From NCBI GenBank assembly GCA_033283265.1, contig JAWMQN010000001.1, forward strand, positions 434,001 to 498,000: a stretch of DNA of 64,000 bases, given 5' to 3'. The notes beneath the pieces were generated by a model. It was not told where the DNA came from, searched no databases, and saw nothing but the letters and a program-made list of their open reading frames with translations. The stretch is from Mangrovimicrobium sp033283265. Its GTDB lineage: Bacteria > Pseudomonadota > Gammaproteobacteria > Pseudomonadales > Halieaceae. The position numbers were made by a program, and so were the translations under genes. Positions 17,220-25,841 of the stretch are shown here, one piece after another (position 1 is the first letter of the stretch; each line of letters opens with the position of its first letter).

Positions 17220-18713
17220 TTACTGAGAGCCGTCTTTTGATTCAAGCGGGGAAGCGCTCTCCGGGGCGACCTGCGGCACGCGGAACATGCCGGTATTGGC
17301 ATTGGCGCGCAGCTGCTCCGCGCGCTTCTCCCAGATAGCGATCTTGCGTCGTTTGCGCCGCCGCAGTATCACCCACAGTACCAGCAGCGCCGCGACAATC
17401 ACGCTGCCCAGGGCGATCAGCGGCAGGCGAAAATCGTCGCGCTCCGGCGTGGTGCCGCGGGTGCTCAGGGTTGGCAGGTCGGGTGGTGCCACAACCTCGA
17501 GAAAGAGGGACAGTTCACGCTCGATCTCGCCGGCAAGCAGGGTGATGCGCAGGCGATACTCCCCGGGCTGGGGCATGGCGGGGAGCGCTACACGGTAGGC
17601 GTCCTGCGCAGGTCCGACAAGCGCCTCGTCACCCAGGTGCGCGCTGTAGCCGTTCGGTCCGCTGATGGCGATGTCCAGTTCGGGCTGCCCGGATGCCTGC
17701 AGGCCAGCGTACCAGACAGTGAGTGTCGCGGCCTCCCCCGGGGCTGGCTGGCGCGGCTCGAGACGCGCACTGACCGGCACACCCGAGCGCACCAGGACTT
17801 CGGTGTCGCCTGTAGCTTGCAACTGCCAGCGCCCGGCTGCGGGAGCGTCGATACTGAGCAGGGCAATGTCTCCGCCGCGCTGCCACAGCCCGGGGGTCTC
17901 CCGGTCGTAACGGGTCCCGTCCGGCGCGACCAGCAGGCTCCCCGATACAGCCTTGGCCGCGAGCACGACGGTAAAGCCGGCAGCGCCCGCATCGACCGTG
18001 AAACCCTCCCCGCGCAGGGGCAGGCGAGGCAGTGGTACCGCGCGATCGAAAAGGCGGAGGAAAGCCGAGGAAAAATTTTTCACCGAGCCGGTGCGCATGG
18101 ACAGGCCCCCGCTCACGTCGGCCAGTGCCTCGAGGAAGCTGCCATCCGCATCGGCCGAGAGCGCCAGGGTATAGACCGGAATGCCGGCAGCGTAGAGGCG
18201 CGGAGCGGTGGTTTCCAGGACCTCTCGCGCCGCGCCGGCGTTGAGCATTGGCGACTGGGCTACATCGATCCTGCCATCGGTAAGCATGAGTATGCTGGTC
18301 TGTGCGAGGCCATCGCGCGTCTCGTAATCATACAGCGCCGCCTGCAGTGCCGCGGGGATATTGCGGTGGGTGCCAAGGTCGCTGTCGATACCGGCCGCGA
18401 TTGTCGCCAGCGCGGCCTTGCGCCAGTTCGCATCGACCTCGCCGTGGGGCACCAGCTCTGCGACCTCGTCGGCGAACAGCCAGATGCCGGCTTTGGCCCC
18501 ATCGGGCAGCAGGCGGACGACATGGGCCAGCAGTGCGGCCCGCTGGTCCTCCGGGTCGGCGTGGCGAAATTCGCTGGAGGCATCCAGCAGCAGGCGGACG
18601 TCCGCCTGCGGCGGCCCGTCTGTCGCGCGCGCCAGGCTGCAGAATGACAGGCAGGCGAGCAGCAGGAGCAGCGCACCTGGCGCACCTACCCGCCTTGCAG
18701 ACCCGAGCGTCAC
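17220..18713 (-). CDS. Membrane-anchored periplasmic VWA-domain protein
   Basis: 497 residues. A signal peptide (about 30 residues, GALLLLLACLSFCSLARA) is followed by a VWA-like domain (residues 35-230) and a beta-rich region. One transmembrane helix near residues 430-452 (LPLIALGSVIVAALLVLWVIL) and a basic cytoplasmic tail follow. The metal site is degenerate: LLLDASSEFR has Glu where the last Ser of DxSxS would be. The topology places the VWA domain in the periplasm and the tail next to the cytoplasmic MoxR ATPase. The start is the GTG at 18713, directly after the TGA of the upstream gene, with GGAGG at about 8 bases. The client is unknown. Confidence 0.85.
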   Translation of the reverse strand: MTLGSARRVGAPGALLLLLACLSFCSLARATDGPPQADVRLLLDASSEFRHADPEDQRAALLAHVVRLLPDGAKAGIWLFADEVAELVPHGEVDANWRKAALATIAAGIDSDLGTHRNIPAALQAALYDYETRDGLAQTSILMLTDGRIDVAQSPMLNAGAAREVLETTAPRLYAAGIPVYTLALSADADGSFLEALADVSGGLSMRTGSVKNFSSAFLRLFDRAVPLPRLPLRGEGFTVDAGAAGFTVVLAAKAVSGSLLVAPDGTRYDRETPGLWQRGGDIALLSIDAPAAGRWQLQATGDTEVLVRSGVPVSARLEPRQPAPGEAATLTVWYAGLQASGQPELDIAISGPNGYSAHLGDEALVGPAQDAYRVALPAMPQPGEYRLRITLLAGEIERELSLFLEVVAPPDLPTLSTRGTTPERDDFRLPLIALGSVIVAALLVLWVILRRRKRRKIAIWEKRAEQLRANANTGMFRVPQVAPESASPLESKDGSQ

Positions 18714-19088
18714 TCAGCCTGCCTCCGCACCCGCCTGTCGTTCCCTCGCGGGCTGGCGACGTGGCCGGAGGATGCTGAAACGCAGGCCCAGCGCCAACAC
18801 AAACGCCAGCACACAGCCTGCGGCAAGCGGCCGCAGGGCGTGCTGCGCGGAATCCAGGCCCTCGGTCAACATCTGGAATACGGCGACGATCAGCGCCGGC
18901 GCAAAGGTACTTACGCCCTCCTTAGGGTAGGCCGGCGTCAGCAGCAGTGCCGCGCACAGCAGCAGCGCAAACGCACTGAAAAAGCCGGGCCAGCGGCGCA
19001 ACAGCCACCAGCCCATGAGGATGACGGCCAGCAGAGCGCTGCCCAGGTAGATTGCCAGCGCGATATGGTAGGACTCTTCACTCAGCAA
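18714..19088 (-). CDS. Small integral membrane protein, first gene of the VWA/MoxR module
   Basis: 124 residues with three or four hydrophobic helices (around 7-28, 35-54, 60-74 and 86-106) and a basic C-terminal tail (RPRRQPARERQ). I do not recognise the family. Its stop codon touches the start of the downstream VWA gene and it starts 11 bases after ycgN, so it is part of the same transcription unit. It probably forms a membrane partner for the VWA protein. Confidence 0.75.
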   Translation of the reverse strand: MLSEESYHIALAIYLGSALLAVILMGWWLLRRWPGFFSAFALLLCAALLLTPAYPKEGVSTFAPALIVAVFQMLTEGLDSAQHALRPLAAGCVLAFVLALGLRFSILRPRRQPARERQAGAEAG

Positions 19089-19099
19089 GAAGCTCTCTC

Positions 19100-19537
19100 C
19101 TATTCAACCCAGGTGACGACGAGCTCCTCGAACTCGTCCGGGTGTACGTGTTCCTCGGAAAGCGTCCAGCCACGGGTGGAGACGCCAGCTTCATGGACGC
19201 TTTCGCGGGAGCCTGACACCAGGTAGTGCCAGTCCGGCAAGGGCTCGCCGCTGGCCCGCAGCCGGTAGGCGCAGGTAGCGGGAAGCCAGTCGAGATCGCC
19301 GACCATCTCCGGGTCCAGGCGCACACAGTCCGGAACCAGTTGCGAACGCTTGCGGTAATTGCTGCACTGGCAGCTCTGTCCGTCCAGGTAGCGGCAGCGG
19401 ACGCGGGTGTAGTGCACCTCGCGGCTGTCGACGTCCTCGAACTTGTGCAGGCAACACTTGCCGCAGCCATCGCACAGTGCTTCCCACTGCTCTGCATTGA
19501 GCTCGGTGATGGCAAGTTCGTGCCACCACTCACTCAT
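19100..19537 (-). CDS. ycgN: YcgN family (UPF0260) cysteine-cluster protein
   Basis: 145 residues. MSEWWHELAITELNAEQWEALCDGCGKCCLHKFED matches the UPF0260/YcgN family; CDGCGKCC and later CRYLDGQSCQC give a cysteine cluster likely to bind zinc or an iron-sulfur centre. The function is not established. Its ATG overlaps the end of ycgL by 8 bases, and rnd-ycgL-ycgN is a recurrent gene order in gammaproteobacteria (from memory). Confidence 0.9.
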   Translation of the reverse strand: MSEWWHELAITELNAEQWEALCDGCGKCCLHKFEDVDSREVHYTRVRCRYLDGQSCQCSNYRKRSQLVPDCVRLDPEMVGDLDWLPATCAYRLRASGEPLPDWHYLVSGSRESVHEAGVSTRGWTLSEEHVHPDEFEELVVTWVE

Positions 19538-19802
19538 TGGCGCGGTCACGCTGCAGCAGCTCCGCCGGTGTCGGCGGCATCTGCAGGTAAAATCCCCGGC
19601 TCTCGATCTGGGCGAGTACTTCCGCAGCATCGGCCCGGGCGAGCTTGCGCTCGGCGTCGAGCAGCATGCTCAGCACGCTCACCGGTTCGCCAAACTGCTC
19701 CATCAGCACCTCGGGGACGTCCACCAGGCCCTTGGCCCGGTCGACATAAAGGTACATCTCCTCGCGCCGGGAGCTGCGAAAAATCTCAATCAGGCGCTTC
19801 AC
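19530..19802 (-). CDS. ycgL: YcgL family protein (GTG start)
   Basis: 90 residues: MKRLIEIFRSSRREEMYLYVDRAKGLVDVPEVLMEQFG and so on, the complete YcgL domain. The function is unknown. The start is the GTG at 19802, which overlaps the rnd stop as GTGA, a classic re-initiation junction. The frame stays open upstream into rnd, but the protein family begins here. It is followed by ycgN with an 8-base overlap. Confidence 0.9.
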   Translation of the reverse strand: MKRLIEIFRSSRREEMYLYVDRAKGLVDVPEVLMEQFGEPVSVLSMLLDAERKLARADAAEVLAQIESRGFYLQMPPTPAELLQRDRANE

Positions 19803-20917
19803 GATGCTTGCCCTCGAAGGTAGTCGGAAAGTGGGGTGATCACCAGTTCCTTGCGCCACCCCTGCCACTGCTGCACGCCGGCAGCCGGGTCGCGCAGCAG
19901 GACTTCGAGGTCTCGCCCCGAGAGCAGTGCCTGGGGCGCGACACCGATTGCGCCGGCGATGGTGTCCAGCTTCTGCTTGAGCTGCTTCAGACGATCCCGC
20001 TGCGCGCCATCCAGTGGCGGCGGCAAGGGCTGCGGCAACTGATCTGCGGGCAAGGCGGACTGTGCGGCGACCAGGTCCAGCAGCTGCTCCCCGTAGCGGC
20101 GCAATGCGCCCGGCGCCAGTTCGACCCGGCTGCGCATGTCCGCCATGCTGGCCGGGCGCAGGCGCGCCACTTGCATGCAGGCCTGGTCGTCGATGACCCA
20201 GCCCCGGGGCTTGTCCAGTTCCCTGGCCATGGCCTCGCGCCACTCGCAGATCGCGATCAGCGTCGCCAATTGCAGCGGATTCAGCTTCCAGGCCTGTTTG
20301 ATGCGTTTATGGAAATCGCCGCTGTCGGAGGCGAGACCGCGACAGGCGCTCTCGCCCTCCTCCAGCACCCAGTCAAAACGCCCCAGGCTCCGGCACTGCT
20401 CCCCGAGTTTGCGATACACGGCGAGTAACCAGGTAACATCCATGGCGGCGTAATCACATTGCGATTCGCTCAGCGGGCGCTGCAGCCAGTCGGAGCGGGT
20501 TTCGCCCTTGGGCAGGTCCTCGTCGCACAGGGCGAGCACCGTATTGCGGTAGCCGAGGCCGAATTCCATGCCGCACAGGGCAGCGGCTTTCTGGGTGTCG
20601 AAAAGTGGCTGCGGCAGGACCCCGAGCCAGCGCTGGAAGACTTCGAGGTCCTCGCTGGCGGAGTGCAGCACCTTGATCACCGCGGCGTCCCCGAGCAGCT
20701 CGCGCAGGGGCTGCAGGTCGCTGATTTTCAGCGGGTCGACCAGCCAGCCGGCGCCCTCCTCGCTGCCGTCCTCGAAGCACAGCTGCAGCAGGGCCACCTG
20801 GGGGTAGAAGGTGTTGCGGCGCATGAATTCCGTGTCGACCATCACCGCGTTGCTACCCTTGTAACGCTTGAGCAGGTTCGCCAGCGCGTCGTCTGATTCG
20901 ATGAGTTCCCAGTACAT
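19799..20917 (-). CDS. rnd: Ribonuclease D
   Basis: 372 residues, the normal length for this 3'-to-5' exonuclease of tRNA and small RNA maturation. The DEDD metal ligands are in VDTEF, HSASEDLEVF and YAAMDVTWLLAVY. HRDC-type helices follow (LNPLQLATLIAICEWREAMARELDKPRGWVIDD), with a second HRDC-like region near the C-terminus. It is the head of a minus-strand run through ycgL and ycgN, just downstream of recR (12-base gap). Confidence 0.96.
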   Translation of the reverse strand: MYWELIESDDALANLLKRYKGSNAVMVDTEFMRRNTFYPQVALLQLCFEDGSEEGAGWLVDPLKISDLQPLRELLGDAAVIKVLHSASEDLEVFQRWLGVLPQPLFDTQKAAALCGMEFGLGYRNTVLALCDEDLPKGETRSDWLQRPLSESQCDYAAMDVTWLLAVYRKLGEQCRSLGRFDWVLEEGESACRGLASDSGDFHKRIKQAWKLNPLQLATLIAICEWREAMARELDKPRGWVIDDQACMQVARLRPASMADMRSRVELAPGALRRYGEQLLDLVAAQSALPADQLPQPLPPPLDGAQRDRLKQLKQKLDTIAGAIGVAPQALLSGRDLEVLLRDPAAGVQQWQGWRKELVITPLSDYLRGQAS

Positions 20918-20929
20918 AATTCAGGTGGC

Positions 20930-21529
20930 CTATTCGAAGGGGCGACGGCCGCTGAATGCATGGGCCAGGGTGCTGCCGTCGACGTATTCGAGCTCTCCGC
21001 CAAGCGGAACGCCGTGGGCGATGCGGCTGACCTTCACCCCGCCGCTGCGCAGCGTGTCGGCGAGGTAGTAGGCCGTGGCCTCCCCCTCCACCGTGGGGTT
21101 GGTCGCCAGGATAATCTCACTGACCCCCTCCTCCAGTACCCACTGCTGGAACTGGTCGAGGCCGAGCTCCTCGGGGCCGATGCCGTCGATCGGGGAGAGG
21201 TGGCCCATGAGGACGAAATATACACCGCGGTAGCTGCCGCTGGATTCAACGGCGAGGACATCGCCAGGCGTCTCCACCACGCAGACAGTGCCGGCGTCGC
21301 GCTTCGGGTCGGCGCATATCTCGCACAGGGCGCTTTCGGATAAATTGCGGCAGCGACTGCAGTGGCCGACGCGCTCGACTGCCTCCTGCAGGCAGCGCGC
21401 CAGTTCCGCCGCCCCTTCCCGGTCCCGCTCCAGCAGATGCAGGCACATGCGCTGGGCGGACTTGGGCCCGACGCCGGGCAGACAGCGCAGGGCATCGATC
21501 AGGGAGGCTATGGCCGGACTGAATTGCAT
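20930..21529 (-). CDS. recR: Recombination protein RecR
   Basis: 199 residues. An HhH motif at the N-terminus (LRCLPGVGPKSAQRM) and a C4 zinc finger (Cys57, Cys60, Cys69, Cys72) are followed by a Toprim domain from about residue 80 (VCVVETPGDVLAVE). RecR acts with RecF and RecO to load RecA at gaps. It follows ybaB and dnaX, the standard order in proteobacteria. Confidence 0.97.
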   Translation of the reverse strand: MQFSPAIASLIDALRCLPGVGPKSAQRMCLHLLERDREGAAELARCLQEAVERVGHCSRCRNLSESALCEICADPKRDAGTVCVVETPGDVLAVESSGSYRGVYFVLMGHLSPIDGIGPEELGLDQFQQWVLEEGVSEIILATNPTVEGEATAYYLADTLRSGGVKVSRIAHGVPLGGELEYVDGSTLAHAFSGRRPFE

Positions 21530-21544
21530 TTGCTGCGCCGGGGA

Positions 21545-21865
21545 TCAGAAGGGAAACTTCATGCCGCCGGGCAGGTTGAGGCCGGAGGCGAGATCGGACA
21601 TCGCATCCCGGTTGTGGGCCTCGACCTTGCGTACGGCGTCATTGACTGCCGCGGCGAGCAGGTCCTCGAGCACTTCCTTGTCCTCGCTGAGGACGGAGGG
21701 GTCGATGCTCACGCGCTTGACGTCGTGCCGTCCGGTCATCAGCACGGTGACCAGGCCCGCGCCGGACTCGCCCTGCACTTCCGCGTTGGCGAGGTTTTCC
21801 TGCGCTTTTTGCATGTCCGCTTGCAGTTGTTGTGCCTGCTGCATCAGGTCGGAAATATTTTTCAT
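21545..21865 (-). CDS. ybaB: YbaB/EbfC nucleoid-associated protein
   Basis: 106 residues. MKNISDLMQQAQQLQADMQKAQENLANAEVQGESGAG, a helical N-terminus and a glycine-rich C-terminus (GLNLPGGMKFPF) identify the YbaB/EbfC dimeric DNA-binding family. It sits between dnaX (9-base gap) and recR (15-base gap). Confidence 0.96.
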   Translation of the reverse strand: MKNISDLMQQAQQLQADMQKAQENLANAEVQGESGAGLVTVLMTGRHDVKRVSIDPSVLSEDKEVLEDLLAAAVNDAVRKVEAHNRDAMSDLASGLNLPGGMKFPF

Positions 21866-21874
21866 GGCTGTACC

Positions 21875-23662
21875 TCAGGAATCCAGCGGCGCGATCGAAG
21901 CGGGGTCGAGGCGACCGTCAAAGCGCGCCATCAGCGCCTGCAGGCGCTGGTCGTTTTCGATTTCTTCCACCGCGAGCTGCTGGCGTTCGCCGAGCTTGCG
22001 GGCCCTGCGCATCGCCGGTGTCTCCATCAGTGGCACCCCGATTTGGACCGTCACGGCGAGCTCACGTTCGTAGTAATTTTGCAGGGCGAGGCGCAGCTTT
22101 GCCTCGTGGCTCTCGTTGAACAGGGCCGCATTGTCCTGGTCGAGTATGAACTGCAAGCGCCCCGCCTCGACCGCTACGGGTGCCATGTTACAGGCGATGT
22201 TGTGCACTACCCCGACCAGACCCAGTTTCTCGACCAGCGCCGGCCACTCCTGTGCGGTAAACAGCGCGTCGCCGGCGCCATCTCCCGCGCGGGCCTGGGG
22301 GCGTTCCCGGCTCACCGGCGCGGCGGGCGTTGTCGCCGCCACCGCGTGTTGTTCTGCAGCCGGCGCCGGCGCCGGCTCGGGTTCGGCGGCGGGCCGATCG
22401 TGCTGAGCAAGCGAGGCGCCAGGCTGGGGCCCGGGGGCTGCCTCAACCGGCTTTTTTGCCGCCTCAGGGCCCTCCTCCAGCACGCTGCGCGCGGCCTGCA
22501 GTGGATTATCCGCCCCGGATGCTGGTGCGCTTTCCCCGCTGCCGGGCTGGTTGCCGCCAGGTGCCGCCGTGCCGGCGGAGGCCGGGCGGAAGGCCAGCAT
22601 GCGCAGCAGGAGCATTTCAAATCCGGTGCGCGGCTCCGGGGCCAGGGCCATGTCCCGCTTGCCATTGATGGCGATCTGGTAATAGAGCTGGGCGTCCTCG
22701 GCAGTGATCGCCGCCGCCAGCGACGCGATGCGTTCGGCATCACCAAAGCTGTTGTCAGCGGTATCCGGCACGGCCTGGGCCAGGGCGACACGGTGCAGCA
22801 CCGAGATCAGCTCGTCCACGCTGTTGCTGAAATCCGCCCCGTGCTCGGCCATGCGCGCCACGGTGGCGAGCAGTGCCCGGGGGTCGGCGCCGGCGACCTG
22901 TTCGAGCAATTCGTGGATGAAACCCAGGTCGACACTGCCGAGCATGCTGCGCACGTCCGCTTCCAGCAGCTTGCCGGAGCCGAAGGCGATGCCCTGGTCG
23001 GTCAGGCTGAGGGCGTCGCGCATGCTGCCCGCGGCAGCCCGGGCCAGCAGCCACAGGGCCGGCTCCTCGAAGCTGATCATTTCCTGGCCGAGGATATTGC
23101 CCAGATGGCCGACGATCTGCTCCGGCGGCATGTTCTTCAGGTTGAACTGCAGGCAGCGCGAGAGCACGGTGGCCGGCAGCTTTTGCGGATCGGTGGTCGC
23201 CAGCAGGAACTTGACGTGGGGCGGCGGCTCCTCGAGGGTCTTCAGCAGCGCGTTGAAACTGCTGGTCGAGAGCATGTGCACCTCGTCGATGAGGTAGACC
23301 TTGTAGCGGGAGTTGGTCGGGGCGTACTGGACGTTCTCCAGCAACTCCCGGGTGTCCTCGACCTTGGTGCGCGAGGCGGCGTCCACTTCCAGCAGGTCGA
23401 CACTGCGGCCCTCGGCGATCTCGCGGCAGGCGCCGCACTCACCGCAGGGTTCCGAACTGACCCCGCGCTCGCAGTTCAGGCACTTGGCGAGGATGCGCGC
23501 GATGGTGGTCTTGCCGACCCCGCGGGTCCCGGTGAAGAGGTAGGCGTGGTGCAGGCGGTCGTGGTCCAGGGCATTGATCAGCGCGCGCAGCACGTGCTCC
23601 TGCCCGACCATCTCCCGAAAGCTCTTTGGTCGCCATTTTCGCGCGAGGACCTGGTAGGACAT
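21875..23662 (-). CDS. dnaX: DNA polymerase III subunits gamma and tau
   Basis: 595 residues for tau. The AAA+ clamp-loader ATPase has Walker A GTRGVGKT at 45-52, a zinc module with Cys64, Cys73, Cys76 and Cys79, and the DEVHMLS Walker B. From about residue 370 there is a proline/alanine-rich linker, then the tau-specific C-terminal domain. Codons 402-404 (GCA AAA AAG) contain a slippery A AAA AAG heptamer, and a -1 shift there reaches TGA two codons later. The gene should therefore also make a gamma subunit of about 406 residues. The ATG is preceded by AAGGT. The gene heads dnaX-ybaB-recR. Confidence 0.97.
   Translation of the reverse strand: MSYQVLARKWRPKSFREMVGQEHVLRALINALDHDRLHHAYLFTGTRGVGKTTIARILAKCLNCERGVSSEPCGECGACREIAEGRSVDLLEVDAASRTKVEDTRELLENVQYAPTNSRYKVYLIDEVHMLSTSSFNALLKTLEEPPPHVKFLLATTDPQKLPATVLSRCLQFNLKNMPPEQIVGHLGNILGQEMISFEEPALWLLARAAAGSMRDALSLTDQGIAFGSGKLLEADVRSMLGSVDLGFIHELLEQVAGADPRALLATVARMAEHGADFSNSVDELISVLHRVALAQAVPDTADNSFGDAERIASLAAAITAEDAQLYYQIAINGKRDMALAPEPRTGFEMLLLRMLAFRPASAGTAAPGGNQPGSGESAPASGADNPLQAARSVLEEGPEAAKKPVEAAPGPQPGASLAQHDRPAAEPEPAPAPAAEQHAVAATTPAAPVSRERPQARAGDGAGDALFTAQEWPALVEKLGLVGVVHNIACNMAPVAVEAGRLQFILDQDNAALFNESHEAKLRLALQNYYERELAVTVQIGVPLMETPAMRRARKLGERQQLAVEEIENDQRLQALMARFDGRLDPASIAPLDS
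22443..22457 (-). other. Programmed -1 frameshift site in dnaX with immediate stop
   Basis: The minus-strand heptamer A AAA AAG occupies 22457-22451 in the X XXY YYZ register. After a -1 slip the next codons are GCC, GGT and TGA (stop at 22445-22443), ending gamma two residues after the two lysines. GGAGGAGG lies 13 bases upstream of the heptamer. A GAGGC/GCCTC pairing is possible a few bases downstream. The layout closely follows E. coli dnaX. Confidence 0.8.
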
Positions 23663-23756
23663 ACCTTGTTATCTGATGAATTCTGGAAAAGGACTGAGGA
23701 TACACCACCGCCAGCGAGACAGAAACTGCGGCGGTGCGATAGCCCTGAATGGAGAT

Positions 23757-23860
23757 GGCCCGAACAGCCACACCCCGGCACACGAGTCGATAACTACCGT
23801 TGCTCCCTTCCGGGCCTGGCGGGGTTTGCTATCTATCGTTGCGAGGGGACCGCCCGGGCC
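23757..23860 (-). ncRNA. ffs: 4.5S RNA, signal recognition particle RNA
   Basis: About 104 nt on the minus strand. The conserved apical domain has a GGAA tetraloop between GGCCC and GGGAGCA (near 23808-23821), flanked by the symmetric and asymmetric internal loops seen in E. coli 4.5S RNA. The 5' GGCCCG and 3' CGGGCC ends pair to close the molecule, and GUGUGCCGGGGUGUGGCUG before the 3' end matches the E. coli 3' side. It binds Ffh to form the SRP for co-translational membrane targeting. The ends are estimated from the terminal pairing; a few bases of uncertainty remain. It lies just upstream of dnaX on the same strand. The rest of 23663-24066 holds its promoter and nothing else I recognise. 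Confidence 0.92.
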
Positions 23861-23911
23861 ACCACAACACAAAAAGCCCCTTGCCAGAAAGCTCCGGCGC
23901 AGAGGGCGCGT

Positions 23912-23940
23912 ATTGTGCGTGAATCGGGTCGGGGCTGCAA
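23912..23940 (-). promoter_or_regulatory. Promoter of 4.5S RNA gene (-35 TTGCAG, 17 bp, -10 CACAAT)
   Basis: Minus-strand TTGCAG (23940-23935) and CACAAT (23917-23912) are spaced by 17 bp, with a GC-rich ACGCGCCC discriminator of the kind found at growth-rate-controlled stable RNA promoters. A short 5' leader would need processing. Confidence 0.6.
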
Positions 23941-24066
23941 GGCATCGCGGCAAATCAGCCGGCTTGACCCGCCCAGTCCCAGCCGGCATTGTAAACGCGG
24001 TTTCGCATTCACCCGCTCTCGACAACAATAATGGCCCGGCGCGACCGCGGCCCGGAGGATCAGTAC

Positions 24067-24585
24067 ATGTCACACGAGGACATCACCGCCATCACCCAGA
24101 TCGTCAACCTCTACGGCTTTGCGGTGGATTCCCAGCGCTGGGAACTGTTTGATCGGGTCTTTACCGAGGATGTGGAGGCGGATTTCAGCAAACCCGCCCA
24201 CTGGTACGACCGGGAATCCTTCAAGCGGGATTTCGGCGCTTTCCACGCGCCCTTCGACAGCACCCAGCACTGCATGATGAACCACATGGTGGACGTGGAC
24301 GGCGACTCCGCCCACGCCTTCACCTATGGCACCTGGCGCCTGGTGCGCAAGGCCACCGACGGCAGTCCGCTGTGGGATGGCAGCGGCTGGTACGACGACC
24401 GGCTGGTACGCACCGCCCAGGGCTGGCGGATCCAGCACCGGGTATGCCGCATTGTCTGGTGGGTTGGCAACCCGCGCGTCAACGAGACCATCCCCGGGGT
24501 CTCCTTCGAACTCGACACGACGATACTGCGCACGGAAGCCGGCGCGGGCCGGGTGGGCTTCCTCAACGCCCTGGAGCGCGACTGA
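24067..24585 (+). CDS. SnoaL/NTF2-like protein
   Basis: 172 residues, a single cone-shaped NTF2-like fold: helical start (ITAITQIVNLYGFAVDSQRWELFDRVFTEDVEADF), then STQHCMMNHMVDVDGDSAHAFTYGTW and a beta-rich C-terminal half with GWYDDRLVRTAQGWRIQHRVCRIVWW. Such proteins are hydratases, isomerases or ring-hydroxylating-enzyme partners; the substrate cannot be told here. The ATG at 24067 follows GGAGG. It is convergent with a sulfotransferase gene and stands alone on its strand. Confidence 0.85.
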   Translation: MSHEDITAITQIVNLYGFAVDSQRWELFDRVFTEDVEADFSKPAHWYDRESFKRDFGAFHAPFDSTQHCMMNHMVDVDGDSAHAFTYGTWRLVRKATDGSPLWDGSGWYDDRLVRTAQGWRIQHRVCRIVWWVGNPRVNETIPGVSFELDTTILRTEAGAGRVGFLNALERD

Positions 24586-24591
24586 GCGGGC

Positions 24592-25737
24592 TCAGGCGGG
24601 CTCGGGGTAGCGCTGCCGGTAGAAGGCGAAGCGCCCGGCCAGTTGCGCGAGGTCGAGACCAAAGGCTTCCGGCGGTGTGCGCTCGATACTGAAACGGTCC
24701 CGGGCGTTGTCGCGCCGCCAGGCGGCCATCCGCTCGCGGGTCTCCTCGGTGAACTCCTCGCCGAGGAAGTCGTAGAGGACCTGCAGCGTCGGGAAGGGAT
24801 CGGCCTGGAAGGGCGCGAAGTGGATATCGAAGAAGCGCGACTCGTTGCCCGCGTCGCGAAACGCCATCATGCGGCGCATGCCGAGTTCGCAAAAATCGCT
24901 GACCTCCGCGCCAATCGCGTGCATGTCGACATCGTCGCGGGCGCTGCGACGCAGTTCGAAATAGACGTCGGCGACGGAAGGGATAACGTTGCCGATGTCG
25001 CGATGGGTCATCCAGAACCTCGCGTCCGGAAAAACCTTGTCCAGCGCATCGATGAACAGCGAGTGCGAGGGGTTCTTCAGCCGCCAGCGATTGGGCGGGC
25101 GGCGCCACTGCAGGAGTTTCAGTACCCGCTTCACGTACTGGTAGGTGGGCACCAGGTCGGCTTCATGATTGAGCCACTGCACGTAGGCGGGAATATCGGC
25201 GAAGGCCTGGAAGACCTGCGACTTGAAGTCCAGGCCCATCAGGTTCTGGCATTCCATGGGGCCGGTGGCACTGCTCGGCACCATGGCCTTCATGCGCGGG
25301 AAGTTGGCGTCGCGCTGGCGCATCATCTCCTCCGCCATGGCGATGCGCGGGTCGCTGGCCTCGCTCTCGAGTTCCGGCGGCGGGCAGGGCTGGTTGGACT
25401 CCCAGGTGCGCAGATAGCGGATCGCCGGGTCCTCGGCCAGCAGGCAGGACAGCGCGGTCGACCCGGTGCGGGGCAGGCCGAGGCCGATCAGCGGCGCGAC
25501 GATCTCCTCGTCGTCAATTTCCGGGTGGCGGCGGTACCAGTCCTCGATCTGCAGGCGGTTGCTGAGCAGGCCCACGATCTGCATGTCCATGCCGAAGCTG
25601 CCGCGTTCGTTGAGGCCCGCTTCGCGCTCCACGGCGTCGACGAGTCGCTCAAGGCCCTCGCGAAAGTCATCGGTACCGTAATCGACCAGCCCGGTCGCCT
25701 CCTGCGCCTGGCGCAGTAAGTGCTCTACTTTTTCCAC
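24592..25737 (-). CDS. Sulfotransferase-family protein
   Basis: 381 residues. The 5'-phosphosulfate-binding loop LGLPRTGSTALSCLLAED lies near residues 87-104, and WMTHRDIGNVIPSVADVYFELRR supplies the 3'-phosphate-binding region. The C-terminal region is YDFLGEEFTEETRERMAAW. This bacterial branch is common in marine and mycolate-type genomes, and its acceptors (lipids, sterols or polyketides) are generally unknown. No signal peptide. It is followed, after a 6-base gap, by the convergent NTF2-like gene. Confidence 0.88.
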   Translation of the reverse strand: MEKVEHLLRQAQEATGLVDYGTDDFREGLERLVDAVEREAGLNERGSFGMDMQIVGLLSNRLQIEDWYRRHPEIDDEEIVAPLIGLGLPRTGSTALSCLLAEDPAIRYLRTWESNQPCPPPELESEASDPRIAMAEEMMRQRDANFPRMKAMVPSSATGPMECQNLMGLDFKSQVFQAFADIPAYVQWLNHEADLVPTYQYVKRVLKLLQWRRPPNRWRLKNPSHSLFIDALDKVFPDARFWMTHRDIGNVIPSVADVYFELRRSARDDVDMHAIGAEVSDFCELGMRRMMAFRDAGNESRFFDIHFAPFQADPFPTLQVLYDFLGEEFTEETRERMAAWRRDNARDRFSIERTPPEAFGLDLAQLAGRFAFYRQRYPEPA

Positions 25738-25841
25738 CTGCCTGTTATCCTTTTTTTACACGTAAGATTGGCAAACCATCCTAATCGCGCGGTGGTGGGC
25801 AGGCAAATTACCGGCTGTTCATGCACCGCGCCCCGCCCGCT

